Shown here: positions 41,140-54,204 of the stretch, in pieces
How the letters are laid out: every line of letters starts with the position of its first letter
Numbering within the stretch: position 1 is the first letter of the stretch
From: Camarhynchus parvulus
Lineage: Eukaryota; Chordata; Aves; Passeriformes; Thraupidae
Reading direction: 5' to 3'
DNA: 64,000 nucleotides
Assembly (NCBI RefSeq): GCF_901933205.1
Contig: NC_044573.1
Location: 62,921,993 to 62,985,992, forward strand
Notes under the pieces: generated by a model
What the model was told of the DNA's origin: nothing
The model's database searches: none
Seen by the model: the letters and a program-made list of their open reading frames with translations, nothing else
Made by a program: the position numbers and the translations under genes

Positions 41140-41245
41140 AGAGCAACAGAGCAGAATAGAACAGAATAGTTCAGTTGGAAAGGCCCTACATGATCATCTA
41201 GTCCAACTATAACCATTTCAAAGTTGACCAAATCAAGATTGTGGA
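41140..41245 (-). mobile_element. Short CR1 LINE 3' end fragment
   Basis: Contains cagaatagttcagttggaaa followed by gatcatctagtccaact and a ccatttca..ttgacc block. This is the reverse complement of the CR1 3' terminus. Only about 100 bp is recognisable. Confidence 0.75.
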
Positions 41246-44200
41246 TGGCCTTTTTTCTTACCTTTAGGTATGTGGGGAAGATGGTGAACAGACAAGATCA
41301 AACTCCTACTTAATGTTTATCTCACACCTTAGTGAGAAAATGCTAGCTGTTGGCATGCCCTTTCTGAGGGTGGGAATAACTAAAACATTTACAACTCGAT
41401 CTAATAAATCAAGTGAAAGGATTTTATTGGTTTGTTGGATCTTTCTACAAAATATCAGTCTCAAGTATTATATTTCTTAGCAACCTGTGAGTCATTATGC
41501 ACATACCAACCTTAGGCAGAAAAGCATCATTACTAGAAATACAGGATTGTGACAAACTCAGCAACAAATGATTACTGGAAAAATGGAGAGCATGCTAGAT
41601 TAACACTTTCCTCCACACTCTCTCTGCCCCAGGAAACTCATCTGTGTGACAGTCACATGCATCAAAGCAGTTTCAGAGTCTGGACTTGCCCAGCATTAAA
41701 GGATTGTTTTCCCTCATGGAAATACTTCTCATATTTTCCATATCAAGATATGCTTAGTGGGAGAGTTTCTTCATTGTGTCAAAACAGTTTCTATCAACAT
41801 TAAGAAGGCAAGTTTTTAAAGTTCTAAGGTTTTGCAAAGTATTTTACAGTCAGGGCAGGTATCACAGTAGCTCACAACAATGAAGCAAGGGATCTCATTT
41901 CAAAGCCATCTCTTATGAACTCCCTTTTTGGGATTACAGGGCAAGTGTAACTACTGACATTACAAAGCCTATCTTTTGGGGATAAAAGCAGATCTTTTGC
42001 ATCAGGTAGTGATGAGCCTGCATCAGAATTTTCCTTATTCCTATTGCTCATTAACTCATACAGTGCTACTCAGCAGGGAAAGATCAGTACCTTTACTATT
42101 TCAGACAAGTACTACTAAAATTAGACAGTACTGCTTGGTCATGATAGTCATGTGTTCCCACTACTTCTCCTATGTATATGCAAAGTACTGGTTTTGAAGT
42201 ACAATACATGCAGTCCATGTTTAGATTTTGATGCTACATTTTCTCATACATAAATAAAAATGAATAAACATGATTCAAGTTCTGATTCTTCACAGACCAG
42301 TACAGGTAGGAAAAATATTTTAAATTATTTCTGAGACATATTCTGGTCACTCATGCTCAAGAAAATTGAACTCAAGTCTGAAGAGATTCAGAAAGCAATA
42401 TATTATATTTATAAGGGAACAGAGACTTTTTTTTTGCCAAGGATGGTAAGAGAGATTGGTTTATTTAGACCAGCAAAGGAAAACCAACTGTGGAAACAGG
42501 CATGAAATGTATGTATTTATGTAGAAACACCAGGGTGGAAGAAGAATTATACAAGTTCTCATAATAACATGTAAAAAAAGGTAATAAACCAATACCAAAG
42601 TTGAAATTAGAAAAGCACTGTCCAGTAAGAAACAGACTTGGAAAAGAGGAGGGGAAGTGATGAGGAAGATGCAAAGGAGGATATGGGTTGAGACTCACAA
42701 CTGCAAATCTTTTTTTTTTTGCCTCAAAATATCATGTCAATTTTGAAATATCTTTGACCTGGAACAAACCAAACAGATCCAGAGATAGAGTGTAGATGAC
42801 ATTGAACCAAGGAATAAATTATTGATTGGTGACTTTAAAAGAACTATGTAATTTTATGTTAATTTCTGGTCTTAATAAATACATATTCAAGGAGTGGGAG
42901 CAGTTCACATTAAAAAGAAGACTGATCTATGTATGTATCAGGCAAGGAACCTAAAAGCATTGTTTTTTTAAATTGTTTTATATGAATTCCTACTAATGCT
43001 CTGACCATCTGGGAGACATGGTTTTGAGGAAGGTAGAAAGGTATCTCATCGATCAGCTGGGGATCCATGGATCAAAGCACACTGTCAGCAGAAGTGTGCA
43101 TTCATTCTTCTAAAATAATAATGGCTAATCATATTTTATTTGAGGTGCTTTAAAAAGGAAAATAGCACACGGTATTATAGAGTGAGTAGGATTTACGCTG
43201 TTCTCTGTTCCATGAGAACTAAACTGGAACAGCCATTGAAATTTTTTTGTGATATAGGAGCTAAGCTGCAAAAATAGTCCCCTTCATCCCTGTTCTACAC
43301 CTTTCCACCTCTGCTCTTTTCTCTTGCTAATCAGTTCATTGGGCAGATTTTGTCCTGAGAGTAATGACATAGTCATTACAGAGCCATTCAATACTTTCCT
43401 CCAGATAAAGCAAGCAACTAAAGCCTAAGCCTTACACACTTGTTTTTATTTTTAATTCCAAGCTACTTAAGTGCATTGTACAATCTAAGGCAAGGTGGCT
43501 TTATCAGGATTTCCCACACAAGTCTTTGTTTTTATAGCAAAATCACTTAAAAACAAAACACATATTCCATTACTGCTGTCTGCTTAATGGAGAAAGAGAT
43601 GTTTTGTATTTGGCACTTTAAAAACCACTCAAAAATCCGGTGAAAAAGATGTCTGTATGTCAGGTCAGATGGGTAGTGTTATGTTAATGAAGATTCCATT
43701 TTGACCTTATTAATTTTTGCAATACTCATGCCTTTTATCAAAAAAGAGATGAGAATCTGAAGAACAGTGAACAAACTGCATTTAGTGACTGTTTTACTCC
43801 TACACAGCCAAGCTAATGAAATTCTACAAATATAAGAGCAAAACAGTGATAGTATTGGTTTAGGACTTGGCTGATGAGATGAAAGGGTCTATTGTGTGTG
43901 TGTTGTCTGACCTTCAGATATTAAACTAGATACAGTCCCGCAAAGAAATTCTGGTGATAAGCCGTCAAGTGATTCAGACAATGCTGGAATAAAGATCAAT
44001 ATGCCCCAAAAGACTAGGACAGTATATGACTGCTGGAGACCTAAGAGCTAATGAAAAATAAATTGTCAACAGAGATGCCATCAAAGAAAGTGAAAGGTCT
44101 AAAGATAAAGTCCAGGAAGGAGCAATGCACATCTTTCACTAATTTTGAAGAAAAAATTGGAAGAATTTTTTAAAATCCAGCCTGATCAGATTTCTAAACA

Positions 44201-45960
44201 TGTGTCTCCTATATCCAGCCTTTAAAAACAAAACCGTTTATTTCTGGTTTCCAGACAATTATGGAAACCTTTAAAAGTAACTTTAATCCTTCACCATGTG
44301 TTTTTCAGATATATCATTATTTAACCACTCCATGCCTCACAAAATATTCCCTTCTGAATTCAGAAGATCATGGCTGAGTCTCAGGAGTTTTGGCTTATGT
44401 GCCATGTGCTGCATTTAGGTGGGTGTTGGCTGTGACCCACCTCAGCCCTGGTCCTCACACAAAGAATGGCTAAACTCCCTACAACCAAACAAGCCAACAA
44501 ACCAGACCTAAACTGTAGTATTTCCAGTATATACTTTCATAGTGAGAAGAGCTCAAAAGGCCTGATATATATATATATAGGTTCTCCTTTTTTGTGTCTA
44601 GAGTGCTTGCAGTCATTATTTTTGCCACTGTATACTTTACAGTATAAGCATACAGAAAAAAACCCCAAAAAACTAAAAAAACCAAAACAAACAACAACAA
44701 CAACAACAACAACAACAAACTCCAAACAAAAAAAAACAGGGAAAACTGCAGACTGCAGCTCAAGCACATATTCCAACAGCTCAGAAGACAACAGACCCTT
44801 ATTTGGGCTTTGTGACACTACTGAATGCTCTTAGAAAATTCCCCAAGGTGAATAATATAACTACACCATAAATTCAGAATTACTGGCATATCCAAAATTC
44901 CTTCATGCCAAGAGTCTCTGAAGCATGAAAATACCACCACAGATACTACTCTGTGCCTAAAAGCATTTTAAAAAATCAGCCTATACAGCTAATTTTTTGC
45001 ATTATCTTTTACTTGTGAATTCTACATTAAATATACATTAAATATTCTATTAAATGTAAGCAAGAATTACAGACTTGGCTGGTATAAATCACCTCTTTAA
45101 AATTTGCATAAAAACAATCACTCTGCGCTACATAAATTTATCCATTCTCTGCTTTCTCTAGCAAACCAGACCAATTACTTTTTTTTTTTAAAGATGGCTC
45201 TCACTTTTATGAATCTCAAATAAGCATCTGGCAATCAGCAACCAGTAAGCTAGAAAGTTATTGTAGCAAATATAATTCAGAAATATCTGTTGGGAAAAAT
45301 ATACCTTTCATCACTTCTATCACCTGCAATTGATTCTAATTCTCAGTTTGGTCAAAAATATATTAGTAGGAGGGTCAGAGATTGAAGTAAGATACCCAAC
45401 TGCTTCCAAGATAATGAGACACAAAGTAGAGCTGGAGGTGAAAAGAGAAACAAAGCAACTCTAGATTTAGTATTTACAGCCTAAAGAAAAGAAGAATTTA
45501 ACTTTATTTTTAGTCCAGCTCTAATTTCACAGCAATATTTTTTGGTGAAAATATTTACGCTAAACCATATTTTCACAGTCCAGCAGACTATGGTGAAAAA
45601 GCTGCACATTTTTATACTCTTAGCAGATAGTGTATGTCTAACAGTTGATAACTGTAAATTAAAAATGAAGGCAATTTGCTGATCACTGAATACATGCAAG
45701 GAGTTTGTTTCAAGGCAGAGCAAACATCTCTGTATGGGCCTAGTGACAGTAAAAGTCCTGGGCTTCTTTTATTTACTGGTGGAGATGATGATGTGCAGCC
45801 TGGGCCCTTCTCACATTCACTCCATTCAGACACACAGGCAGCACTGACTCTCTTATCTGCCTGGCAGTTCAATATCTTCTAAGGAGCCTGGACCAGGAGG
45901 GCAGGGATGTGAGGGCTGAGCTATAGAGTACCTGAATAGAGGCTTTTTCTCCTCTTTGGT
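41246..45960. other. Non-coding DNA with a (CAA)n array
   Basis: No gene recognised. It contains a short (TA)n at 44564-44578 and a (CAA)n array at 44688-44718 within an A-rich tract. Open frames of 93-122 codons around 44466-44834 on both strands encode homopolymeric T, V or L runs from this repeat and are not genes. Confidence 0.5.
44688..44718. repeat. (CAA)n microsatellite
   Basis: About ten CAA units, preceded by an A-rich tract. Confidence 0.9.
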
Positions 45961-46376
45961 AGGGTAAGCTGAACACAGAGGATTGGTGGGAATTTGCAGG
46001 CAGTCCCAACATGGGAAGAGATGAGAATCTTGACTCCATCTTTCAGGAGGCTGATTTATTATTTTATGATATATATATATTATATTAAAAGTAAATGATA
46101 TATCAAAACTATACTAAAATAATAGAAGAAGGGATTTCATCAGAAGGCTTGAAAGGAAAGGAATGGTAATAAAATCTTGTGACTGACCAGACAGTCTGAG
46201 ACAGCTGGACTGTGATTGGCCATTAATTAAAAACAACCACATGAGACCAATCAGAGATGCACCTGTTGCATTCCACAGTAGCAGATAATTATTGTTTTTC
46301 TTTTCCTCTGAGGCTTCTCAGCTTCTCAAGAGAAAAATCCTGGCAAAGGGATTTTTCAGAAAATATCATGGCTACA
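45961..46376 (-). mobile_element. Avian ERV LTR (group B), minus strand
   Basis: On the minus strand it starts TGTAGCCATGATATTT (right edge 46376). It contains aggatttttctcttgagaag, a gtggaatgcaacaggtgcat block, ttaattaatggccaatcaca, an agccttctgatgaaatcc block, TTTTAGTATAG boxes and a final ctgaaagatggagtcaa block. It shares these in order with the LTR at 53798-54199. A copy of agggt flanks each side (45961-45965 and 46377-46381). If that is the target duplication, the left border lies at 45966. The left edge is uncertain by about 30 bp. Confidence 0.72.
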
Positions 46377-47014
46377 AGGGTTTCTCAACCCAAACTCAAT
46401 GTTATCCATCTCTTCCAGCGTCATATTTGTTTTACAAAAAAATGCAATTAAGGACTCACAGAGATGAGCAGAGACAGCTTTGGGGTGGGCTGGCCAGGGT
46501 TTATTCCTTTTCCAGTGCACACAAAGTCATCTGGAAAGACATCTGAATTCCTGGCAAATCACATCCTGAACCATCCCCATTTCCACAGGGCATTTTAACT
46601 GAATTTGTGACTGCTCAGTTTAAATATCTCGGCAAATGCTTGAGGAGCAATACCCAGCTGTTTCTGCCAATAAAACTGGTTTCCTCCATCACACTATGGT
46701 AAAGCATGAAGACAAGTTACACACTCTCTACCAATCAGCAAAGCAAGACTCTTGTTTGTTTTGGCCTTTTCCAGATGATTCTGTGATTGGCACTCCTTTT
46801 TCTTTACATGTCTTACCACTTCTACAGCTATCTTTTTCAACATGCCATGGCTTTTCTCTCCAAGTCCTTCTGGCTTGAGAATTTTTTCCCTACTTCATCT
46901 CATGTGAAGATTTAATTTCTTCCAGTGGCGTAAGAATATCTTGTGGACATATTTGTTTCAGATTAAACTAATTTTTAAGCTAAAACTTTGATTTTTAGTA
47001 GAAGAAGAGAAAAA

Positions 47015-47104
47015 GGGAAGGGAAGGGAAGGGAAGGGAAGGGAAGGGAAGGGAAGGGAAGGGAAGGGAAGGGAAGGGAAGGGAAGGGAAGGGAAGGGAAG
47101 GGAA
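47015..47104 (+). repeat. (GGGAA)18 pentanucleotide array
   Basis: Eighteen perfect GGGAA units (90 bp), equivalent to an AAGGG repeat on this strand. The purine/pyrimidine asymmetry is complete, and the G-triplets every five bases satisfy the G-quadruplex pattern. Confidence 0.95.
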
Positions 47105-49944
47105 GGAATTTTTCTATATGCCTAACTTTTTGATCATGCCTGGAACGTAGACATTAGAACAGTTTATATGTTTATATATTAAATGAAAATTATAGATTAA
47201 ATTGGCAGAAGAAATGCTAAAGCCTATCTTATGACTGCTGGTATATTGACAGCTAATGTTATATTTTAGTAAAATATGTCTTATTGTTAAAAATAAAGAG
47301 ACAAAAAGACCTTTTAATTTTTAACAGAGAAAGAAAAATGTTTAAATGAGGCATGGCATTTTTCAGCTCAGTCTGTGATAGTGGATCCTTAGATTACATT
47401 TGATTTTTCTTTCATGTGTTATATCAAAATGGTAAGCAGTTACATGTCCTTTTATTACAAGAATCTGTGCTTTGCGTGTTAATGAGCTATCCAATATAGA
47501 TAAGGGGTAGGGAAAAAGAGCAGCCTTTTCCACACAGGAAATATACTTTACAAAAATAACATCTTTTTGCACAAAATACTATATATACACATATATAAAA
47601 ATATACTTGTCTTATTTTATGGTAGGTTAATTAGCTTATATAAAGAAATAGCAATATTCATTGTCCCTGTAAATCAGAAGTGTAACTTCTGAATATGTAC
47701 TGAAATGATCCTTTAAGGCAATTATGCTATGGATGAGAAGGATAGCAAAAAGATACAAAAAAATAATACATATAAACAGACTGCAGAATCAGCTCTTGCA
47801 ACTCTGAAAGTCAGATGGACGAATGCATCAATCAGCAGGAAACATGGTTACATAGAATTTCTTATTTTCCCTATCCATTGCTTGTAGAAAAGAACACTTT
47901 AGGAATTTAGAGCTTTATGTAATATGTGGCAGAGGTGTGTCCAAGAATGACAGTAGTTTAGGCCTATGATCTGATAGATGCTAAAGAACAGAGGGCAGAA
48001 AGGAATATTTGGAAGGGGTTCAAGAAGTTAAGTCTGTCTCTGTGCAGAAGGTGTGAGAGAGAGCATGTTCATGAAACTTGAGGAGAAAACCTAATCATCT
48101 CAAATTCTTGCTGACATCCTACAAATTTCACTTTTAAATGTGTCACCGTAAATGGCATATTAGGTAAAAGGTTATTTTGTTTTCCATGTATCTATTTGTT
48201 AAAAGCCTAAGCAGCAAATGTTTGTTTTACTCAGTTATCTATATTTTTAAAACTGATTTATCATTTCCATTAAGATATTGGATAAATATCCAAGTATTAT
48301 TAATTTTATGTATTGGAGGTTAAATTTTCTTTCCTTTGCATAGGATAGCACCTCTGTTCCATGAGTAATCCTAAATGCAGAGCAATGGATTATTGGAGGA
48401 TGAAGGTAGCAACTGACACAAATAACCAAGATAGTTTCTAGATCAAAGATTCAAGAGGTTACCCAACACAAAGAAAGCAATTCCTGACATTCTCATCCTC
48501 TCTTTTAGGTAAAACTTGCTCTTGTATTCCAGGGAAAATGCAAAAACAAAAGCCACCTTGGAAGTACAAGAACAACTTCCATTCTGTGTTCTCCCATGGA
48601 CATAGTGAAATTCAGCAGGACACAACTGACACGTGAGAAACTTGTTTTGAGGAAGAGGGGAATGACACAGGGTGTTTAAATTAGAGTTTATTAGTTTGTT
48701 TGAGAAGAGATATTTTGACAAGTGAAAACAAATCTGATGGGCAGTCATGATCTCTGCTCATACCAAAGCAGCCTTAAATTTTTGGGGTCAAAAGCATATA
48801 AAAATCATGACTGTAATTCCTGTAAATCTTAGTGGTTAGCTTTGCAGAGAATAAGGCTTCACCCTAGTAGTCCTAATTGCAGTCAACACCATGCTGTGTC
48901 TATTTTCAAACTGTCTAAACAACAAATTATGGGGCAAAGAATGAGAAAATAAAGTTGAGTTTGTAATGAGAAAAACCTTCATCAGCCCCAAATGGAGATG
49001 TTAAATTTCTACAGGATGAAAGCTGTTTTGATGCTAACTGTACCATAGTTGTGACACACAGAAATGTTATAGGGAGCACTGAAAAGATAAAAAGTAGAGA
49101 CAGCTGTAAAAACTTACCCTGTACATTTCTGTTGAACTGAGATTCACAAATTGTTTTGGAATATTGGAGAAAGGCCGGTCTTTGGTTTGCTATAGCATGG
49201 CACAGATGAGCAGCTGGGAAAGAGGGAGCAGCTTTTGTTTCTAATATCTCCTGTGTTTTTTCAGCAAATTATCTTTTTTTTTACACTCCAGTCTGCAGGG
49301 TTTGTTTTGGCCACAAAGTGCAGTGTAAGTGGTTGGGAATTGAAAATTCTCACTAGACCATGCAGAGCAGTCATTAGAAAAACTCACATTTTCTTGCAGG
49401 AGTGAAGCTGGTACAGCATAACCTTTATTTAACCCTCTAGTCACACACACCCTCTTCCCCCACAAAGATACAGAGTATTCAATTACATTTTTGCCTCCAG
49501 TTATGTCAAGTATAAAAAGGAAAATAAGATCTTAACAAGACTGGTTTTAAAATAGCTGCAGGTTATAAGTTTTAAATGTTGGAAATTACTGTGCAATGTA
49601 CCAGACATCTTAAGTGAATAGTCCAAATGACTCAATACCAGGAATATTTCCAAAATAAGCCTTCATTGTATTCTAGGTGAGATGATTTGCAATTAAACCC
49701 CAAAGGATTCTATTCAAATTTTAAAGGAATCCCCTATTTTCTCTTGGAATGAGATCAAAAATTTTTTTAATGGTTTCCAAGGCTTCAGTAATTGAATTGC
49801 CTCCTCTGCATTTTTAAAGTCTCAAACCATTATTCTAACATCTTAATTTCAAAAATCTTTTGTGATTTCTTGTTTAGAAAATTTGGCAAAAGAATAGTCT
49901 TGACAAGCTACTGTGCCTTACTTCACTGTAAATCCCTAGCAGTT

Positions 49945-50110
49945 TTGGTGGGATTTTTTGTTTGTTTTGGAGTTTTTTTGCTGGTTTGTTTGTTTCTTTT
50001 TTGAGTCGTGGTTCTTGGTTGGAAGGTTGGTTGTATTTTGTTTGTTTGTTGGTTGGGTTTTTTTCTGTTGTTTTGTTTAGGTTTTTATTCTGGTTTGGTT
50101 TTGTTTCCCA
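49945..50110. repeat. T/G-rich low-complexity stretch
   Basis: Degenerate GTTT/GGTT-type sequence on the + strand with almost no C and few A. No unit is regular enough to call a microsatellite. Confidence 0.7.
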
Positions 50111-53100
50111 TTTGTTTAGAAGTAGATGGTTAGATCCTTAAAATACAAGCTAAATTCAAAACCTAGAATCATAAAATTACTCCTTTTCACCATAACTTAT
50201 ACCAAACACACAGCATGTCTTGTAGGCTCTCTATTGTCAGAAAGAATGTTTTTTCTACACTAAATCTTAATTTCCCTTTTTCTCCTGATTTTAAGTCAAA
50301 CATCCCCTGGGGAAAATAATTCAATATTTTTAGAAAAGCTTCCATATCTTAAAAAAACACTCTGTCCTGGTTCAACGCTTCCAACATTTATTGTGTTAAT
50401 ACTATTTATATGCTATTACTTGCTTGTCACAATTGTGGAACCTCGGGTACTTATACTGTCCACCTACAGGAGCTCATAATACATGAGCAAGGGAAAAAAA
50501 TGGACATGGAGATTTCTCAAAGGCAGATTTTTGCCCTGAAGAAGAAGACAAGGATACCCTTGGACTCTTGAAAATGGGAAATGTAAGGATTGCTGTAGTC
50601 TTACAACTTGGCTTTGCTTTGGTCTCTGACATGTAGCAGTAGCACTCTATGCTGCGGGGAGATGCAGTGAGGCACACACATCTACAGTACCACGTACTGC
50701 AGGGACCCTGTGCAGCTACTGACTCCATCTGATAGAGACTCACAGTCCCTGGTAAAATGCCGCAGAGAGACAGTAACACCTGAACAGCAGCAGCAAAACT
50801 CTTTTCTCACTCTGTTAAGTCTCACCTTACATGTTTAGGACTTCACTGTATTTATGCATTTTTCTGGTTTTAGGATTAGACTAATGACTTAATGATATAA
50901 ACACATCAATTTTAATTATTGCTATCTTCTACATAAGACTTCTGTAAAATAATCTTGCTAATTTGATAAGATTCTGTACAGACCTTAGCTCAGAACATCT
51001 GAAATGCAGCACTGTTTCTTGATTGCAGCTCATGCTTCAGCAGTTATGTGGACTCTACTTTGGATTATTCAGACAGGTTTGAAAATTCCAAAGCAAAAGG
51101 TGGAACAAGTTCAGTCCATTTCTATTGCTAGAGCACCATTTAAATGAGGGTTGGGTGGGTCCATCACACCTAAACAAGAAAAGAGGGGAACTGATTTCCA
51201 AGCAGATTCTATCAAACACAACAGCTAGTCATTGACGAGGAAAAATTAGTTATTAGACTTACAGTCATTATCTTCATGTCTAAACTGCAATATTTTTATA
51301 CTGACACAAGAGAATGCAACTAGAAATGTAGTCATTTTTTCTGAGTTCCGCAAAGATGAAAACAGGATAAAATCTCATTATCCCTGTTCTCTTCCCTATC
51401 AAATACACAGCAAAGTCATAACAAAGCTAAAGCTAAATCCAGCCTTATGATCCAATTCCCATTCATTAGATTTACTGTCAAGCACGGCTGTCAAGACTGG
51501 CTTTTTTGTACATTGTGCATGGAGATTTTTCTGAAGTCCACTGAAAAATTCACATTTCATCACTGTAGACTTGCTATGTTTTCTAATTACTGTAAAATTT
51601 CACTTGTTCTGCTCTGTTGATGCCTTGCCTAAAATATAGCCCTTGTGCAAATTAATATTTACTTTGCTATCACTGAATAATGTAATCCTTCATGCACTTA
51701 GCAGTGGCTCAAAGCATAAACTAGGCTCCTGATCTAAAAATGTGCTTTTTTTTCTTAAAGACACAAGATGAAGTAAACCTTAGACAGCATCCAGGTTTGT
51801 TTAAAATTCTTTCTTTCAGCTTCCACTTGCCTTTCCCCAAAAAGGAATTATATTTCTCACGGTTAATTCTGCTCAGTATATCGTTGGATTCTTTGCATGA
51901 TTTTTCTGCTTGTTTCCTCACTAGACTGATAAATTTTGCTGTCATTTTTATAGAGATTATTGGAATACTGTGCAGAAGCTTCTCTGTGAGGCTCACAAGT
52001 AGGAAACATTATCAGAGAATGAGGGCTTGAAAGCTTGAAAAATAGCTTCATAGCATTAATGTCTGTTATGCAAAGTCATTAAGAAATAATGCTTTATATT
52101 ATGAATAATCATTGTGTAATATACATCAAAGAACTCCTCTGAATGTTTGTCTGATAAAGACAACAGTTTAAGGATTAAGCCCACATCACTATTTTTCGAA
52201 GTGTGATCACTGTGATCTCTCAGAAGATGATATATTCTACTAAAATAGTCCATATACTAACATAAATATTCATATATCTGCTTAAAAAATTACATTCAAA
52301 ACACATAACTGAATTAATGTCAAGAAATGCTTCATTACTACCGTAATTAGAGTGGAAAATGGAAATGGACAAAAACCCATCCTTAACCTATGACAGGTAA
52401 TAAGTTCAATTGTCAAACTACCTATGAAACCCCACGATTAGATGTGCATGCTGCGAGCTCAGGGGGTAAGGAAGAAATTGGTTGTTGTTAACAAAAAGTG
52501 TTATCACTTTGTTATTGCTTCTGGAAAGAACAGAAGTCATTTGTCTTTGCAAACACAATCTCTATAAATAATGAAGGATGTTCTGCAACGGGGATAATAA
52601 AATGACAGTTGCATTTTTACAGCTGCAAGACATACCAGGATTTGCCTTGTGGAAATATAACTATGTAGAACAGCAATAAATATTGTTCCACAAGTTTTTG
52701 TGATATATTACTGTCAGTTTTAATTGTTACAAACAACTACAACACAGAACAGAAGGAGAACTTTGACATTCGAAGTGTTTCAGAGAACTCTGTGCTTTCC
52801 AAGCAATAGGTTGCAGGATTTTTACAACCTTCTTCAAAAGCACTTTAGTTCTTTCTCAGGGACTGGTTCTTGCATTTTCCTGGGAAGCTGATTTTTTTGT
52901 CTCCCTGTCTATACAAGTACTACCCTGTAGACTTTGTCAGGCACTACTGGATTTCTTACTGTGGAGCCACATGAAGGCACTCATTCCCTGACATATAGTT
53001 TTGCAATGAAAGAATTTACTTTCTCCACACAGGGATAGAACTGTTCAAAAAACTTTCTAAGTAGACTCTGAAACATGATGTAGACTTTCTTAGCCCGTTG

Positions 53101-53180
53101 GTCCTTCATCTTGGTCATAACTAGAATCTCCACAATCCAAAAAGAGCAATTGTCAATTCCATTGCACTGTCCATGTGATA

Positions 53181-53181
53181 C

Positions 53182-53220
<39 letters not shown>
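53181..53220. repeat. (CATA)n-(TA)n microsatellite
   Basis: Three to four CATA units run into about thirteen TA units. Confidence 0.9.
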
Positions 53221-53522
53221 GCATAAATATAATTTTTCCCTCTCTGTCTTCAATTACACCTTCTGTAGGCTTATCAGGCAAACATAAACTATAGACTGGA
53301 AGTAGGCATTTAAATTACACCCAAAGCTCTGTAAGGTGAACAAGAGAACCATTTATCAGATATGTTACTCTGATGGGAAGAAGCAGCAGCAAGCAGCTGA
53401 AAATGTCCCTTATATGAATATATCCCTTATGTCTACACTCTTGTAGTTTAAAACTGTGGCTCTTTGTCCAATCACAACAGACCCTGATAAGATGCTTGTC
53501 CCTATAATTTTAATAAGCCCCC

Positions 53523-53720
53523 TTAACTACTGAGAGCTGCTATAAAATCTCCCCAGAGCTTTCTCTTCTCCAGGCTGAAAACCCCCAACTCTTTCAGCCT
53601 GTCATCATAGGAGAGGTGTTCCCGCCCTCTGATCACTCCAGCAGATCCATGTTTTTTGCACGGTAGATGGCAGAGCTGGATGCAGGATTTCTGATGGGGT
53701 CTCACCAGAGAGAAGCAGGG
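53523..53720 (-). mobile_element. CR1 LINE fragment, C-terminal ORF2 coding part
   Basis: The minus-strand frame at 53523-53705 reads SYDDRLKELGVFSLEKRKLW, the conserved CR1 ORF2 segment of the type SYEERLRELGLFSLEKRRL. It is truncated on both sides, and no CR1 3' terminus is present. Confidence 0.85.
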
Positions 53721-53797
53721 GAGCTAAATACAGACATCCATAAAATTAAATGAAAATTAAATACTGTTATAATTAATGGAAGATTATACCCATTTTC

Positions 53798-54199
53798 TGT
53801 GGGGGGTTGTGACAAAGGGTTCTTGATTGAGGGAAGAGACAAGAACATTGACTCCATGTTCAGAAGGCTTGATTTATTATTTTATTTTATATATATATAT
53901 TACATTATAACTATACTAAAAAGAAATAGAAGGAAAGGTTTCCTCAGAAGCTAAGCTAAGCTAAGCTAAGAATAGAAAAGAAAGAATGATAACAAAGGCA
54001 GCTCTCTCAGACTCTGTCCGAGATAGCTCGGCTCTTGATTGGCCATTAATTATAAACATCCAAGATGGGCCAATCCAGACAGACCTGTTGCATTCCACAG
54101 CAGCAGATAACCATTGTTTACATCTTGTTGCTGAAACTTCTCAGCTTCAGCAGGAAAAATCCAAAGAAAGGACTTTTCATAAAAAGGATGTCTGCAACA
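53798..54199 (-). mobile_element. Avian ERV LTR (group B), minus strand
   Basis: On the minus strand it starts TGTTGCAGACATCC (right edge 54199). It carries the blocks shared with 45961-46376: ctgctgaagctgagaag, the tgtggaatgcaacag block, ataattaatggccaatcaag, TTTTTAGTATAG, a (TA)n/AATAAAT poly(A) zone and gaacatggagtcaatg. A TTAGC unit is expanded to four copies (53950-53969, as GCTAA on the + strand). The left border is either 53798 (TGTGGGG side) or about 53807. In the latter case a 5-bp ggggg duplication would flank it (53802-53806 and 54200-54204). Confidence 0.75.
53950..53969. repeat. (GCTAA)4 expansion inside an LTR
   Basis: Four perfect GCTAA units lie where the sister LTR at 45961-46376 has a single related block (caaggcttc-type sequence in + orientation). 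Confidence 0.85.
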
Positions 54200-54204
54200 G
54201 GGGG

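Larger units (their letters stand above)
46377..53522. other. Non-coding DNA with several simple repeats
   Basis: About 7.1 kb without a recognisable gene or transposon. It holds the pure (GGGAA)18 array at 47015-47104, a T/G-rich low-complexity stretch at 49945-50110, and (CATA)n/(TA)n at 53181-53220. Confidence 0.5.

Noticed and set aside
44466..44834. 122-codon frame and two antisense frames rich in single residues
   Set aside because: Produced by the (CAA)n and A-rich low-complexity tract.
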